Source: JABSOG01 sp041583135 (GTDB lineage: Bacteria > Pseudomonadota > Gammaproteobacteria > Enterobacterales > Alteromonadaceae). From it: a stretch of 64,000 bases of DNA. The notes beneath the pieces were generated by a model that was not told where the DNA came from, ran no database searches, and saw only the letters and a list, made by a program, of their open reading frames with translations. Every line of letters begins with the position of its first letter. Within the stretch, counting starts at the first letter, position 1. This document shows, piece after piece, positions 44,970 through 54,433 of this stretch. Both the position numbers and the translations under genes were made by a program. The DNA is taken from assembly GCA_041583135.1 (NCBI GenBank), contig JBFHGJ010000008.1, positions 42,010 through 106,009 on the forward strand. The letters are read 5' to 3'.

Positions 44970-47032
44970 AGCTCAAGCTCCACCTTAGCATCGGCGTTGT
45001 CTTCAGACTCGCTGCCTTGGGCGGCGGCCATGGCATTTTCAATCCACTGCACCTGAGCGTCGAATTCAAGGTGTGAGAACAACTCACGGATGTCCATCTC
45101 AACACCAAACTCGTCTTTCATTTGTGCCAGCAGATTCATCGCCAACAACGAGTGACCACCGAGTTTAAAGAAGTTGTCTTGTCCGCCGACCTGCTCGATG
45201 TTTAAGATCTCCAGCCAAATACCGCGCAATTTAGCTTCAACGCCACTGTCTGCTCCGCCAAATTCAACCTCGGCGGCATCGAGGTACGCTTTGAGCCAAT
45301 CGATTTGGCTTTGTAGCGTCAACAAAGAGAACAGTTCGCGAATTTCCAGCTCAACGCCGAATTCGGCATCAACCTTTTGGATCAACTGCATCGCCAACAA
45401 CGAGTGACCGCCACGTTTAAAGAAGTTATCTTCTGGCGACACCTCATCGATAGACAAAGTTTCACGCCAAATTGCACTAAGGCGCGCTTCGATATCGGCA
45501 TTGTTGTCAGCCACTTTGCAGTCGGCTTTGGCGGTCAGCGCCTGTAGGGTTGCCTTATCGACTTTGCCACCACTGGTCAGTGGGATCTCCTCGACAAAAG
45601 TCAGTTTGCCCGGATGCATGTACTCAGGCAAAGTTTCTGTCAGGTACGCTTCAAGCGCATCATTTGAAGGCTGCGTCAAATGCGCCACCAAGTAGGACTC
45701 AATGCGAACATCATCACCCGCCTTAACCGCTATCACAGCCGCGTCGGCTACTTGTTGATGGCCTTTTAAAGTGGTTTGAATTTCATCCAGTTCAATACGG
45801 TAGCCGCGATATTTCACTTGGTTGTCGATACGACCGGCAAATTTGACTTTACCACCATCGAGTAACTGAACCATGTCGCCGGTTTTAAATGCCAAGGTGT
45901 TTTCGGCCAAGGTCACAAAAGCGGCTTTGCTGTCTTGTTCACGGTTTAAGTAGCCAAGCGCCACACCGTTACCGGCAATGTACAACTCGCCTTCTTCGCC
46001 TGTCGCTACCGCTTCACCTTTGTCATTGAGTACAAACAACTCGGCGCCAACCACAGCGCGGCCCATGTTGACTTGCTCATCATCGCTTTGCACTTCAAAG
46101 GTGGCATTGACCGAAGCTTCTGTCGGGCCGTAGGCATTGAGCACTTTACGACCGTTGGCAACACTGTATTCGCGCAACTTTTGCCACAGCCCTTGGCTCA
46201 CGTCATCACCACTGACGATGATATCAACCTTGGTTTCACTGACAATCAAATGCGGCAACAAATACTCCATCAACACAGGCGGGGTGTTAACCACGCTAAT
46301 TTGCTGCTGCGCAATCAAGGCACATAGGGCTTTAGGATCTTTAACGTCTAAATCGCTTGGTACGACCACGCATTTGCCTTGGGCAAGGGCAACGACACCT
46401 TTGATTGAGGCATCAAAGGCATAAGAGGCATTCCACAACCATTTTGATTGCTCATCTAGGCCGAGTTCTTCGAACTGTTGCAACATCATGTCGTTGGCAT
46501 AGTTGAGATTTTTGTGGCTACACAGTACGCCTTTTGGCTTACCGGTCGAACCTGAGGTATAAATGATATAGGCCGGAGAATTAAGGCAGATGCCACTGAC
46601 CTGTGGCAATGACGCCGTTGCCGGCGCGTCAGCGCCAAGCACTTGATCAATAAGCGCCACACTGCCGTTAAATGACTTGGCTTGAGCTTGGTATTTAGAC
46701 TCGGCTATCAGTAATGTCGCACCGGCATCTTGCAATAGGAATTCAATCCGCTCTTGGGGGTTGGCCGGGTCAATTGGAAGATAAGGCACGTTGGCGCGCA
46801 ATGCGCCATAGATGGCAATCATGGTATGAATGCTGCGATCCAAAAGTAAAGCAACCGGTTTATCCTGACTGTGCTGGGCAATATACCCAGCCAACTTTTC
46901 GACCTCGGCGCCAAAGGCTTGATAGCTAATTGACTTGTCTGCACTGACCATGGCGATTTTTTCCGGATATCGCGCGATTTGCTGGTGCAGTTGACTGACG
47001 ATGTTACTTTCTTCCTTAACTGAATCTAACAT
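44966..47032 (-). CDS. NRPS fragment A-T-T without condensation domain (rest of module 2)
   Basis: A 688-residue protein starting directly with an adenylation domain (YTSGSTG near 157) and ending in two tandem carrier domains: FFKRGGHSLL near 540 and FFKLGGHSLL near 623. The two T domains are similar to each other, so they look like a duplication. There is no C or docking domain at the N-terminus. The pocket code DAKNISAVNK is identical to module 9. The missing condensation activity is probably supplied in trans by the stand-alone C protein at 47797-49350. Tandem carriers usually raise flux or serve a trans enzyme, such as a hydroxylase. The tail AKVELEL may dock onto module 3. ATG at 47032 has GGAG 10 nt upstream, after a 764-bp gene-free gap. 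Confidence 0.93.
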   Translation of the reverse strand: MLDSVKEESNIVSQLHQQIARYPEKIAMVSADKSISYQAFGAEVEKLAGYIAQHSQDKPVALLLDRSIHTMIAIYGALRANVPYLPIDPANPQERIEFLLQDAGATLLIAESKYQAQAKSFNGSVALIDQVLGADAPATASLPQVSGICLNSPAYIIYTSGSTGKPKGVLCSHKNLNYANDMMLQQFEELGLDEQSKWLWNASYAFDASIKGVVALAQGKCVVVPSDLDVKDPKALCALIAQQQISVVNTPPVLMEYLLPHLIVSETKVDIIVSGDDVSQGLWQKLREYSVANGRKVLNAYGPTEASVNATFEVQSDDEQVNMGRAVVGAELFVLNDKGEAVATGEEGELYIAGNGVALGYLNREQDSKAAFVTLAENTLAFKTGDMVQLLDGGKVKFAGRIDNQVKYRGYRIELDEIQTTLKGHQQVADAAVIAVKAGDDVRIESYLVAHLTQPSNDALEAYLTETLPEYMHPGKLTFVEEIPLTSGGKVDKATLQALTAKADCKVADNNADIEARLSAIWRETLSIDEVSPEDNFFKRGGHSLLAMQLIQKVDAEFGVELEIRELFSLLTLQSQIDWLKAYLDAAEVEFGGADSGVEAKLRGIWLEILNIEQVGGQDNFFKLGGHSLLAMNLLAQMKDEFGVEMDIRELFSHLEFDAQVQWIENAMAAAQGSESEDNADAKVELEL

Positions 47033-47410
47033 TATTAAAATACTCCAAACTCTTTTAAATAGTACCCTTGATTGACTTCTCTTTCGGCCCGGTCTTTGTA
47101 AACCCTCGGTGATTGTTACAAGCCATTGCCCAAAAGTATCTTTTGTTCATACACGCCGTGTATGTCATGCATGTTGTTACAGCTTGCTTGGGCGAATCGA
47201 AGACGAGGCGAGAGTATGCCCGTGCTCAGATCTCAAAGACCGTTTGCGCGCCGTTAACGTTTAGCCTTGAGTGGATTGCGACAGGTAGCAAGACCCAGCA
47301 CCAAACGTTGAAATAACTGTTTTAAACTTGATTACTATATGATTGTTTTATTCCCCGTACCGTTTTGGTTTGGTGATTGACGCTGAGTGTCGCCCTTTCG
47401 CTCTACTCCC

Positions 47411-47425
47411 GGTTGCAGTGCAACC
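47411..47425. promoter_or_regulatory. Perfect 15-nt palindrome GGTTGCAGTGCAACC
   Basis: Seven-base arms around a single G, 379 bp upstream of the A-T-T start. The shape suggests a dimeric regulator site. I do not recognise the regulator. Confidence 0.35.
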
Positions 47426-47666
47426 TAGATCAGTGCAAAAACACCTTTGGTGCAGCTGTCGCGCACCGGTATACCAAGAAAATCCTTTTCTAAACCAACA
47501 ATTTAAACTTAACGCAAATAGGGTATAACTCAAGAGACTACCACTTACCCAATAGGGCGTATAAACACTACGCGTCCCACGCTGACTTGTCTTTTAATAC
47601 GCTGGGATAGGCAGATTTGCGTTAAAATTGTACCGCTCGTGAAATAAACGCTGCAATACTACGATA

Positions 47667-47697
47667 GGACGCAGGATGAGTCAATAAACCTGCGTCC
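47667..47697 (-). other. Perfect 9-bp stem-loop downstream of stand-alone C gene
   Basis: GGACGCAGG and CCTGCGTCC pair around a 13-nt loop, 99 nt after the C-gene stop. No T run follows on either strand, so it is not a classic terminator. It could be an RNA-stability or attenuation structure, or a DNA site. Confidence 0.4.
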
Positions 47698-47780
47698 ACA
47701 ATATGCCATTATTTAATCACTTTATGAACATTTATTGTGCTCACATTAACACTTGTAAAATATTGCAACACTTGCGCGGC

Positions 47781-47798
47781 GATATCACGCGTGAGATC
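47781..47798. promoter_or_regulatory. Dyad centred on TCACGCGTGA
   Basis: TCACGCGTGA (47785-47794) is a perfect palindrome extended by GAT/ATC arms with one mismatch. The right half GCGTGAGAT matches the dyad at 60003-60018. It overlaps the stop codon of the stand-alone C gene. Confidence 0.35.
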
Positions 47799-49350
47799 AC
47801 TTATCAGCCATCAAACTGGCGATAGCGCGCTGTGGCTCTAGCAATGCCGCTGCCACCAGACGGTTAAGGTGTTGCGCCATTTGTGCAATAAACTCACGCT
47901 CAAACAGGTCCCGAGCGAATATCCAGTTGGCAGTGATGGCTCCATGCTCATCGGAGCACTTGATACTCAAATCCAACTCGGTGGAATCGGTTTTCGGGGT
48001 TTGTACCGTAATTTCCGCTTCACCCAAACGCAGTGTTGGAATATCGTTGTTTTGCAACGAGAACATCACCTGCGCCAACGGCGAAACCCCTTGCTGACGT
48101 GAGGTGACATTACGCTTAACAATTTCACCAAACGGCACGTTTTGTTTTTCCATCACATCGAGTAGATTTAAGTGCTGGGTTTTAAGGGCGCTGATAAACG
48201 CCTCATCTGTATCTATTTTAGTTCTAAGTGGCAAGGTGTTGACAAAATAGCCCACCACTTTACCCAATTCGTTTAATGGCCTATTGGCCATTGGTGTTCC
48301 CATTATTGTTTCTTTGCATTGACTGTAATGAGAAATGACTATCGATAAACCAAATTGAATAAAACTGAACACCGTGACGTTGTGGGCTTGGCAAAATGCC
48401 TTCAGTGCGCTGGTCAATTCGCTATCGAGTGTGGTTTGCACCAAAGCCGCTTCAGCCAGATCGGTGCGCTTGTCGGCAAAAATCGGCAAGTTGTGCATTT
48501 GTGGCGCATCTTGCAGATACTCATCGAAAAACGCCAAGTGCTGGGCAATACTTTGTTGCTGAGCTTCACTTTGCTGCCAGCGGGCGTAGTCGATATATTG
48601 AAAAGCATCGCTTTGAGCCGCTTCTGTTTGCCCAATCAAGGCATTGTAGATGTCGGTAAACTCTTTGACGATAAGCGCAATCGACCAGCCATCGGTGGCG
48701 ATATGATGAAGCTTCAAATGCAGCTCATAGGCATCGGCGTCGGTTTTGATAAGCAATGCCCTGATCATCAAATCTTGCTCAAGGTCAAAGGGCGACTGTT
48801 TGAATTCAAGGGCGGCGGCGTCAATCAGCGCTTGTTGCTGGCCTTTGTCTGTTGCGGTCAAATCAAGATGGGCAACGGCAAATGACAGGCCATCACCGAT
48901 GCGCTGCATCACCGCTTTTTTGGTGATGTGATAGGTGGTTCGCAAAATCGTGTGGCGCGCCATTATCTCGGCAAACGCTTTATCGAGAATCATCGTATCA
49001 ATGCTGCCGCTGATATGCAAAACCCGATAGAACTGATAGTTCTCGTTGTTTTTAAACATCTTGTCCAAAAACCACATTTGTCCTTGCCCGGAGGATAAAA
49101 TCGCTTCGTGCTCCTCGGGGTAGACTCGGGTCAGGGCTTGGGTAGGCTGTTTACTGCCATAACGATGTAAAAAGTCCAAAAGCGCCTGCTTGTTGTCCTT
49201 GATAGCCCCAAGTAGGGTTTCGCTTACCACCCCTTTGGGCGCTTCGAGCTTCAGGTTGTCCTGTTGCTTAGTCAGCCTGATATCCAGGGCGATACACTGG
49301 TTGATAATGTCGTTTATGCTCATAGTCTTCATATTCGTTGTTTTCACCAT
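47797..49350 (-). CDS. Stand-alone NRPS docking + condensation protein (C of module 2)
   Basis: A 517-residue protein with an N-terminal TubC-like docking domain (about 10-65: LTKQQDNLKLEAPKGVVSE) and one condensation domain with intact HHIATDGWS at 215. It ends right after the C domain, with no A or T domain. Conserved later motifs are present (GTPMANRP and VGYFVNTLPLRT). With the A-T-T protein encoded 764 bp downstream it would rebuild a full C-A-T module. The docking domain should receive the intermediate from module 1 (51068). The start is uncertain: ATG 49350 lacks a ribosome-binding site, and in-frame ATGs at 49332 and 49323 are alternatives that keep the docking domain. Confidence 0.9.
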   Translation of the reverse strand: MVKTTNMKTMSINDIINQCIALDIRLTKQQDNLKLEAPKGVVSETLLGAIKDNKQALLDFLHRYGSKQPTQALTRVYPEEHEAILSSGQGQMWFLDKMFKNNENYQFYRVLHISGSIDTMILDKAFAEIMARHTILRTTYHITKKAVMQRIGDGLSFAVAHLDLTATDKGQQQALIDAAALEFKQSPFDLEQDLMIRALLIKTDADAYELHLKLHHIATDGWSIALIVKEFTDIYNALIGQTEAAQSDAFQYIDYARWQQSEAQQQSIAQHLAFFDEYLQDAPQMHNLPIFADKRTDLAEAALVQTTLDSELTSALKAFCQAHNVTVFSFIQFGLSIVISHYSQCKETIMGTPMANRPLNELGKVVGYFVNTLPLRTKIDTDEAFISALKTQHLNLLDVMEKQNVPFGEIVKRNVTSRQQGVSPLAQVMFSLQNNDIPTLRLGEAEITVQTPKTDSTELDLSIKCSDEHGAITANWIFARDLFEREFIAQMAQHLNRLVAAALLEPQRAIASLMADK

Positions 49351-49394
49351 CGCGAGATTGTTGGCCTCGGTTTTTTGACGAGGCCACTCAAACG

Positions 49395-51059
49395 TTAGGC
49401 AGAACAGGCAACTGCGGGTTCCTGTGGTTTGTATTGCTCAACCAATTGACCACTTTCCATCTTAACCACTTCATCGCAGTAGGCGAAATAACGGTCATCG
49501 TGGGTAATGGCAATCACCGTTTTGCCGCTGCGCTTAAGCTCAGGCAACACGGCGTTGTAGTAGAGATCTTTGAACTCAGGGTCCTGATCCGCCGCCCATT
49601 CATCCAAGATGTAGATATCTCTATCTTCAATCAGCGCCACAATCAAAGCCAAGCGCCTGCGCTGACCGTCAGAGAGTTTTACTGTGGTGAACTCGTTACC
49701 CACCAACTGCGTCTTGCCTTCGAGCTTGAACAACTTGAGGTATTTGTCTACCAAAGCCAAATCACTTGGCTTGAGGTCGCGGTAGATCTTGTTAAACAGA
49801 TAATAGTCAGAGTAAATCACAAACAAGCGGTCTCGCGCCGAACCGAGGTTTTGCGAGGTCACCTGAGTATCGTCAAAGCAAATGGCGCCATCATCGGTGA
49901 GATAGTGCAATGAAATGACCTTACTCAAAGTGGATTTACCCGAGCCGTTGCCGCCGATAATAAAGTAGGTCTTGCCCCGCTCGACGGTGAGATTGATCTC
50001 ACCTATCTCAAAACTGTGCTCATCTTGAGAATAGGCATATTTGACCTCTTTTAACTGCAAGGTGCGCCAGTCTTTGTCGATTTCATCTACACAATGATGC
50101 TCGCTGACATCGATGGCGTAAATCTTGTTGATGCGCTCTAGGGCGATTTCACCGTTTTTCAGTTGCTGCATCAAGGCCAAGATGTTGGCGATAGGGCTGG
50201 TGATATACAACAGCGCCATGACCACCCCATAGAGGTTTTGCTGCTCGGCCGGTGCATGAGGCAGTAAAAACACCACCATACCAATGGCGAAAAAGCACAA
50301 GATCTCGCTGGAATTTCCTGCGATATGTAAAATAAAGTCGCCTTTTTTCTCAGCTTGTAACGAACCTTCAATCGGCGTTTCGATTTCACTTTTTAAAAAG
50401 CGCTGCGACTTTTCGCGGTTGAGCTTAAGTTCGTAAGAGCCAAAGATCAAACCGCGAAAGCCCTCTTGCATCACATCGCGAAAGTCTCTGGCTTTGTTGT
50501 AAAACTGTTTGGTTTTGCTGACCGGGAACTGAAATAAAATCAATCCGATGACAATCGCCGCCAAGGTAAAGCCAAAGATCTCAAGATCCAAAATCGCCAA
50601 GTACACCAACATACCCACAGCGGTTACCGATGCCACTATCACCATTGGAATGGCCAAAGAGGCATTGGTGACCCGGCCCATATCCTCGGTCAAAATGTTG
50701 AGTAATCTGGCCAGGCCGATGTTCTCAACCTGAGAAACTTCCATTTTGTTTATCTTGTTCGACAGCTCGATACGTAATCGGGCGACCGCCGTTTTGGCCA
50801 GATTGTTGACCAGGATAACCGAGCTGGCTTTGGTCACCAACACGAAAAAGATCAGACCAAAGAAGATACTTTGGATGTCATCTTGATATTCACTGCCGAG
50901 AATAAATTCATGCTCGGCATTTAGCCCCGCCAAAATGGTAGGAATGATCAGGGCATAAAGCACCCCGGAGAGCATCCCAAGGGCAATGGCAAATGACAAC
51001 TTTTGCGGCGAGCCGCTAAACAGCAGCCCTTTTAATGTCAATTTCTTATTGTGTTTCAT
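49395..51059 (-). CDS. Second cyclic-peptide export ABC transporter (PvdE/SyrD family)
   Basis: A 554-residue fused permease-ATPase. About six membrane segments fill the first 310 residues. Walker A GGNGSGKST is at 369-377, the signature is LSDGQRRRL, and Walker B YILDEWAADQDPEF carries the family's DEWAADQDP hallmark. It belongs to the same family as the protein at 4464-6218 but differs in sequence, so the two are paralogues and not a recent duplicate. It lies 8 nt downstream of NRPS module 1 in the same operon. It should flip the lipopeptide across the inner membrane. Two exporters may split substrates or form a heterodimer. Confidence 0.93.
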   Translation of the reverse strand: MKHNKKLTLKGLLFSGSPQKLSFAIALGMLSGVLYALIIPTILAGLNAEHEFILGSEYQDDIQSIFFGLIFFVLVTKASSVILVNNLAKTAVARLRIELSNKINKMEVSQVENIGLARLLNILTEDMGRVTNASLAIPMVIVASVTAVGMLVYLAILDLEIFGFTLAAIVIGLILFQFPVSKTKQFYNKARDFRDVMQEGFRGLIFGSYELKLNREKSQRFLKSEIETPIEGSLQAEKKGDFILHIAGNSSEILCFFAIGMVVFLLPHAPAEQQNLYGVVMALLYITSPIANILALMQQLKNGEIALERINKIYAIDVSEHHCVDEIDKDWRTLQLKEVKYAYSQDEHSFEIGEINLTVERGKTYFIIGGNGSGKSTLSKVISLHYLTDDGAICFDDTQVTSQNLGSARDRLFVIYSDYYLFNKIYRDLKPSDLALVDKYLKLFKLEGKTQLVGNEFTTVKLSDGQRRRLALIVALIEDRDIYILDEWAADQDPEFKDLYYNAVLPELKRSGKTVIAITHDDRYFAYCDEVVKMESGQLVEQYKPQEPAVACSA

Positions 51060-51067
51060 AAAGCCTC

Positions 51068-54000
51068 TTAAACGACGAACTCGTCGATTTCTCCTGTGAT
51101 CTCACGCAGGGCTTGCTGCATCAAGGTGCGGCCGAGATCTCTTAACGTCACCTGCTGAGCTATCACCTTGGCACACGCACGAATGGTCGCAGCCTCGTAA
51201 AATAGTCGTAGCGGTAGTTGTATGTGATGCACGTCGTTGATTTGGTTGATGAGTTTGGTCGCCATCAATGAATGGCCGCCCAACTCAAAGAAGTTATCTA
51301 TCACCGAGATACGCTCAAGTTCCAACATCTCACACCAAAGGTTATGAACATACTGCTCATAATCATCCTGTGGCGCAACGTAAGCCGACTGGCTGGTAGG
51401 TTTGGGTAACTTTTTCCTATCGACCTTACCGTTGGGGTTAAGCGGAAACTGCTCAAGGGCAACAAATACCGTAGGACGCATCGACTCAGGCACCTCTTTG
51501 GCCAATTGCCCTTTGATTTGCGCTTCAAGCTCATCCTTAGTCTGCTGGCCATACTGGGTGTAGTAAAGCACAAACTTGCTCTCGCCGTTATCGAGTGCCA
51601 CCACATGGGCGATACATTTTTTCACATCGCTGAGCTGGTCTAGCAACGACTCGATTTCACCGGTTTCAATACGAATGCCCCTGAGGCTCACCTGATGGTC
51701 GGTACGGCCAAGATATTCAAAATGGCCCGACGCCAATAAGCGCGCCCTATCACCGGTTTTATACAGCCTTTGTTGCAGGGCTTTGTGATAGATAAACTTC
51801 TCATCGCTCAGCTGCGGCAAGCCGACATAACCACTGGCCAGTGACAGCCCGCCCAAGTACAACTCGCCGGGCACGCCAACCGGCTGCCTAACGCCAAACC
51901 GGTTCATGGTATAGAACATCATATTCGGATGAGGTTTACCGACGCTGTAACCGTTACCATCGTGATCATCAGACAAGTAGCTGCTGCTGACCACAGACGA
52001 TTCGGTCATGCCGTAAAGTACCCTCACCACCACATCCGGACGCCATGCCTTAAGACGGCTAAGTAAAATCGGCGGTACAGGTTCGGCGCCGACCAACAAC
52101 AACCGCAACTCGGGATAAAGACCCGGATCGTTTTCAATTTGGTCAAGCCACTGAGCCATCAAACTGGGCACCATGTGCATCACAGTCACCTTGGCCGTCG
52201 CCTCGATTAACCGGGCGATGTCGCCGGTTACCGCTTTGCCGGTAGCCAATACCGTACCACCTGAGATCAAAGGCACAAAGGTTTCCAGCAGCGATACGCC
52301 AAAGGCTTGTGAGCCTAAGGTCGGCATGTTGTCCTGAGGCTTAAAATCATACACTTGGCGATTGGCCTGCAACGAGTAATAAATACTGCCGTGAGGCACC
52401 ATCACCCCTTTGGGTTTGCCGGTAGAGCCTGAGGTATAGATGATATAAGCCGGATGCTCATCATACAGCGTATCCAACACCGCCGGTTTGTTGCAATCGC
52501 CAAGTACAGTAAACTCGGCGAGAACCGCCTGGCTCGGCATGTCAAATGGCGGTTCGGCACCTGCCAGATGTACCAACGCCTTAATGTCGGCGTTTTCACA
52601 CATGTAGGCCAAACGCTCTTGCGGATAGCTCGGATCTAAGGGCACATAGACAAACCCTGCACGCATCACGCCATACATGGCGATGACTTGCTCAATGGAT
52701 TTTTCCATATAGACCGCCACCCGCTCGCCGCTTTTTATTCCCAGCTGCTGTAGCCCGGCAATAAAGCGCTGGCCACGACTGATCAGCTCAAGATACGTTA
52801 GGCTTTGCTCACCATCACTGACTGCGATGGCCTGTGGCGTCTTTTCACCATACTGCTCAATCAGTTCAGGATTGCTGATATAATCGGCGAAATGCTCGGG
52901 GCTGACCCGATGACGCTCGACATCAGCAAAACAGAACTTGAGCACCGGCTCAAATTCATGCTGTAAGTGATGCTCGGCAAATACCAAGAAGTGTTCGATA
53001 ATGGCTTGGCTGCGCGCTTGGCTGAACAGACTGGTGTTGTATTCCCACTGTAGCGTCAAACGCTGCTCGGTAACATAAACATGGGCTGCAAAATCAAACT
53101 TAGATACCGCCTGACGATTGTTGCGCATCTCAACATCTAAGCCACTGAGACTGAAGTCGTTGAGCGAATCTTCTTGCAGCACAAAGGCAACCTGCACTAG
53201 CGGATTGTACGAAACGTCCCGTTCGATGTTCAGGCCGTTTAACATCATCTCAAACGGAAACGATTGAAAACGTAGCGCTTTTTGATGCTGCGCCACCGTG
53301 CTGGCAATCAAATGATTGACATCGGTGTCGCCATCAAAGCGGTAACGAAACGGAATGGTATTGGCAAACATACCGACAGTGTTGATAAAGGCACTTGGCG
53401 TGCGGTTGGCGTAAACCGACCCTATCACCAAGTCTTCTTCATCGCCAAAGCGGGCCATAAATCCGGCAAACAGCGATTGCAGCAGTAAAAATACCGACAG
53501 GTTTTTCGCCTGCGCCGCCTGCTTGAGCTTATCAAACAGGCTGCCTTCGATGTGACGGTAAATAACATCACCGGCCACCGATAACTCAGATGGTCTGGCA
53601 AATTCCAATGGAAAATGATGGCAGCTTGGCGCGCCCTTTAGCAATTGCTGCCAATAGCTGCGGGCCTGCTCGCATTCATTGCTGACAAGGTAGTCCTGAT
53701 GCCAATAGGCATAGTCGGCATATTGCGGCGCCTCGTTTAGGCGCGGCTTTTCGGCAGCATTTGCCGGTAAAAAGCCCTGATAAGCCTCACTGAGGGCTTT
53801 GGTGATCAGTTTCGCCGAATAGCCGTCAACGGCGATATGATGCAAATTCAAACTTAAATAGCTCGCCTTGGCGGTTTTGAACAACACCACATTGAGTGGC
53901 CAATGCTGTGCCAGGTCAAAACACCAATCGGCCTGCTGTTTTAATCGGCCATTGACGTCCGCTTCGTCTATCGACGCCACTGTAAAGGGCACTTTGGCTT

Positions 54001-54433
54001 GCTCAAAAGGCTCAACCACCTGCACCAACTCATCACCCCGGTACTGATAGACAGTGCGCAAAATGTGATAGTGCTGACACAAGTGGGCAACGGCCTTGGC
54101 CAGTGCCTGTTCATCAACCTCACCGCGCAAAGTAAAGGCGCTCGGCACATTATAGTAGCTCTGCCCTTGCGACAACGACTCTAGAAAGTGCATGTTGCGT
54201 TGCAGGTTGCTCAAAGGCGCTTCATAATGCGCTTGTGTGATCCGAGAAACAAACCCGAGGGATTGGCTTTGACCGCCAAGTAGCGCAAGCAGTTCACCCT
54301 TTAGCCCTTTTATCGCAACGATATCTTGCTCGGTCAGCTTGTCGGTGGCGCCGGTCAACACCAACTCGTCACCGTCTTTTGCCAAAACGATGCCGCGCTG
54401 GTGAAGATTGAAAATAATGTCTTTGGCGATCAT
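51068..54433 (-). CDS. NRPS single module: dock-C-A-T (module 1, lipid-accepting)
   Basis: A 1121-residue synthetase with a TubC-like docking domain (about 1-55), C (HHIAVDGYS at 198), A (YTSGSTGKPKG near 665) and T (LGGHS near 1050). The FAAL-ACP gene overlaps it by 4 nt upstream, so this C domain probably joins the fatty acyl chain to the first residue. The A domain is odd: core A4 reads AFGVS, so Gly replaces Asp235, which normally holds the alpha-amino group. Core A5 reads YGMTE. The code by eye is GVLHLGLVVK. The catalytic lysine in NPNGKVDRK and the TGD motif are intact, so it should still adenylate, but the substrate may not be a normal alpha-amino acid. The tail GEIDEFVV suits docking to the stand-alone C protein. 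Confidence 0.95.
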   Translation of the reverse strand: MIAKDIIFNLHQRGIVLAKDGDELVLTGATDKLTEQDIVAIKGLKGELLALLGGQSQSLGFVSRITQAHYEAPLSNLQRNMHFLESLSQGQSYYNVPSAFTLRGEVDEQALAKAVAHLCQHYHILRTVYQYRGDELVQVVEPFEQAKVPFTVASIDEADVNGRLKQQADWCFDLAQHWPLNVVLFKTAKASYLSLNLHHIAVDGYSAKLITKALSEAYQGFLPANAAEKPRLNEAPQYADYAYWHQDYLVSNECEQARSYWQQLLKGAPSCHHFPLEFARPSELSVAGDVIYRHIEGSLFDKLKQAAQAKNLSVFLLLQSLFAGFMARFGDEEDLVIGSVYANRTPSAFINTVGMFANTIPFRYRFDGDTDVNHLIASTVAQHQKALRFQSFPFEMMLNGLNIERDVSYNPLVQVAFVLQEDSLNDFSLSGLDVEMRNNRQAVSKFDFAAHVYVTEQRLTLQWEYNTSLFSQARSQAIIEHFLVFAEHHLQHEFEPVLKFCFADVERHRVSPEHFADYISNPELIEQYGEKTPQAIAVSDGEQSLTYLELISRGQRFIAGLQQLGIKSGERVAVYMEKSIEQVIAMYGVMRAGFVYVPLDPSYPQERLAYMCENADIKALVHLAGAEPPFDMPSQAVLAEFTVLGDCNKPAVLDTLYDEHPAYIIYTSGSTGKPKGVMVPHGSIYYSLQANRQVYDFKPQDNMPTLGSQAFGVSLLETFVPLISGGTVLATGKAVTGDIARLIEATAKVTVMHMVPSLMAQWLDQIENDPGLYPELRLLLVGAEPVPPILLSRLKAWRPDVVVRVLYGMTESSVVSSSYLSDDHDGNGYSVGKPHPNMMFYTMNRFGVRQPVGVPGELYLGGLSLASGYVGLPQLSDEKFIYHKALQQRLYKTGDRARLLASGHFEYLGRTDHQVSLRGIRIETGEIESLLDQLSDVKKCIAHVVALDNGESKFVLYYTQYGQQTKDELEAQIKGQLAKEVPESMRPTVFVALEQFPLNPNGKVDRKKLPKPTSQSAYVAPQDDYEQYVHNLWCEMLELERISVIDNFFELGGHSLMATKLINQINDVHHIQLPLRLFYEAATIRACAKVIAQQVTLRDLGRTLMQQALREITGEIDEFVV

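Larger units (their letters stand above)
47033..47796. other. 764-bp gap without a gene inside the NRPS operon
   Basis: No frame of supported length or ribosome-binding site is seen on either strand. The stretch separates the two halves of split module 2. It holds a perfect 15-nt palindrome (47411-47425), a 9-bp hairpin (47667-47697) and a dyad overlapping the upstream stop codon (47781-47798). It probably holds a promoter and leader for the A-T-T/C-A-T operon. Confidence 0.6.

Noticed and set aside
47113..47528. Two short plus-strand open frames in the 764-bp gap
   Set aside because: No ribosome-binding site and no protein-like pattern.
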